A stretch of DNA of 64,000 bases from Nemertoderma westbladi (lineage: Eukaryota > Xenacoelomorpha > Nemertodermatida > Nemertodermatidae), in NCBI GenBank assembly GCA_032718475.1, contig JAUCBJ010003773.1:1-64000 (forward strand), given 5' to 3'. The position numbers were made by a program, and so were the translations under genes. Shown here piece after piece: positions 62,782 to 64,000 of the stretch (positions within the stretch are counted from its first letter, which is position 1; each line of letters opens with the position of its first letter). The notes under the pieces are model-generated. The model ran no database searches, was not told the origin of the DNA, and saw only the letters and a list, made by a program, of their open reading frames with translations.

Positions 62782-62830
62782 GGGGGAAGTTTGGTGAACT
62801 GCATTTATGCAGTGAATCCAAACTTCCCCC
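62782..62830. repeat. 49-nt double hairpin
   Basis: Perfect 13-bp outer arms (GGGGGAAGTTTGG and CCAAACTTCCCCC) enclose a second perfect 7-bp stem (ACTGCAT, TT, ATGCAGT). The left flank 62729-62765 holds a degenerate copy of the left half. Could be a palindromic mobile-element end, or a hairpin RNA if transcribed. Confidence 0.8.
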
Positions 62831-63745
62831 TTTGAGATATCATATACCTAAGACATGCTAGGGTGTCGGGGAAATATTTGTTACTGTCACACTTTGCTTC
62901 CATTTATCCTATCCTATGTTATTACTCCAATCAGATAAGAGATACTAATCAGTAATTTAGAATTCTAAACTATCTTTCATGCAAACAAAATTCTAACTAA
63001 AGACGGGTGAATGACCATGGAAATAATGTAAAATATAACTTATCAAATATTTTGGAAGGCTTCCGAAGTTAAACCCCAAAACAATTATTTCATACATATA
63101 GTAAATAACATTGCATGTTCTTCTTCCTCTCATAATAAAATATAATAATGAAATATATCTGATTACTGTAATATTTCACAACCAAAATGTTTCAGTGTGA
63201 TAAGTGTACCACACGCCCGCCAAAACAGCCGCAAACGCATAGCCAACAAATTTAATAAAAGGTTACATGCATGTTGGGTTCATGACGAGTGAAAATTGAT
63301 CGCGTAATATAAACTAAATTAAACATCGGTCAGGCTCTCCTCCACTTCCTAACCCAATGTAAATATTGTTGTTATAATCTAATATTGGGGCGGCTTTCTC
63401 TCGTTCCCCAGTTGAGAATAGCCTAAGGGCTTCGAAAAGGATAAAGCAGCTTCCGGCTTACCTGATATTGAATATAATCTCTAGCGGTAAATTAATAAAT
63501 TTTAGTTAATTAATTACAAATATAATTATTAATTAAATAGATATCCAACAGTTGGTTTGATTTAACTGATTGGACTTTTGGATCAATTTTTGTAGATATT
63601 AATAATAATTTTCCACCCACGCAGTTGTCCACGATTGGACGCCCATGTCTATAAAGTGATGTGGATAACACATGGCCTGGAGAAATTCCTAGAAATCCCT
63701 ATCTAAGATGATCAATTAATTACCTTAACATTTCCCGTTTTATAG
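62831..63745. other. AT-rich intergenic, no gene seen
   Basis: One GC-richer patch (63385-63470, GGGGCGGCTTTCTCTC to CAGCTTCCGGCTTACC) looks like an old dispersed repeat. Nothing else is supported. Confidence 0.45.
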
Positions 63746-63957
63746 TCCCGGAGCTCAAACTCGGCCTATTGTGCTACTGGATTGAAATAAAAGACAAGAA
63801 TCGGAAATGGAGCGAATCCCTTCAGTTAAACGTTATCTCTCTTATTTACTTCCCTGCTACTGGTAGTTTGATACTTTTGAATAGAACAAAGTACAAAACA
63901 AACAATAACTTATTGTCTTTAATCGCAGATAGAATCAAATCAACGACTACATCTTAA
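63746..63957 (+). CDS. Very weak candidate exon at the right edge
   Basis: After a CGTTTTATAG acceptor-like site a frame runs PELKLGLLCYWIEIKDKNRK and on to the stop at 63955-63957. The first half looks protein-like; the second half is AT-driven. No family is recognised and the likelihood of chance is high. Confidence 0.12.
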
Positions 63958-64000
63958 AATTGATCGTGAATTCAGTAAACCATGTGAGTTCAGAGTCCTT

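Overview
The window looks like nuclear DNA of an invertebrate animal. It is AT-rich, coding sequence is split by GT-AG introns, both recognisable genes have an AATAAA signal shortly after their stop, and there are Ty3/gypsy and LINE remnants of kinds common in marine invertebrates. The species cannot be fixed from the sequence alone. Layout: (1) 236-50378, plus strand: seven 3' exons of one gene. They join in a single open reading frame (phases 1, 0, 1, 0, 0, 0) coding for the last 341 residues of an unrecognised proline-rich intracellular-looking protein; its 5' exons lie left of the window. (2) About 3640-49726: a tandem array of roughly 980 copies of a 47-bp unit, almost filling the 46,297-bp intron between the fifth and sixth exons. 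It makes up about 72% of the window. The unit resembles the 3' splice site and first codons of the exon that follows, so the array probably grew from that intron-exon boundary. Each unit still carries an acceptor-like pyrimidine tract plus AG. Units fall into a few variant types that cluster in zones and form higher-order repeats of 5, 10 and 23 units. (3) 50446-54430: intergenic DNA with a small inverted-repeat (MITE-like) element, a 68-bp x 3 tandem repeat, and one weak orphan exon candidate. (4) 54605-57079, minus strand: a two-exon gene for a small secreted six-cysteine protein of 176 residues, possibly an IL-17-type cystine-knot ligand. The signal peptide is split by a 1,944-bp intron that holds two nested, 5'-truncated LINE copies inside a roughly 60-bp inverted repeat. 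(5) About 57474-60994, plus strand: a decayed, internally deleted Ty3/gypsy element with a repeat-rich 5' LTR-like promoter, a putative primer-binding site, gag N-terminus, RT, RNase H, integrase and polypurine tract. Most of gag and the protease are missing, as is a visible 3' LTR. (6) 60995-64000: AT-rich repeat-like DNA with a tRNA-like box A remnant, a near-perfect 49-nt hairpin and no convincing gene. The two genes converge across the 50.4-54.6 kb spacer and show no functional link.
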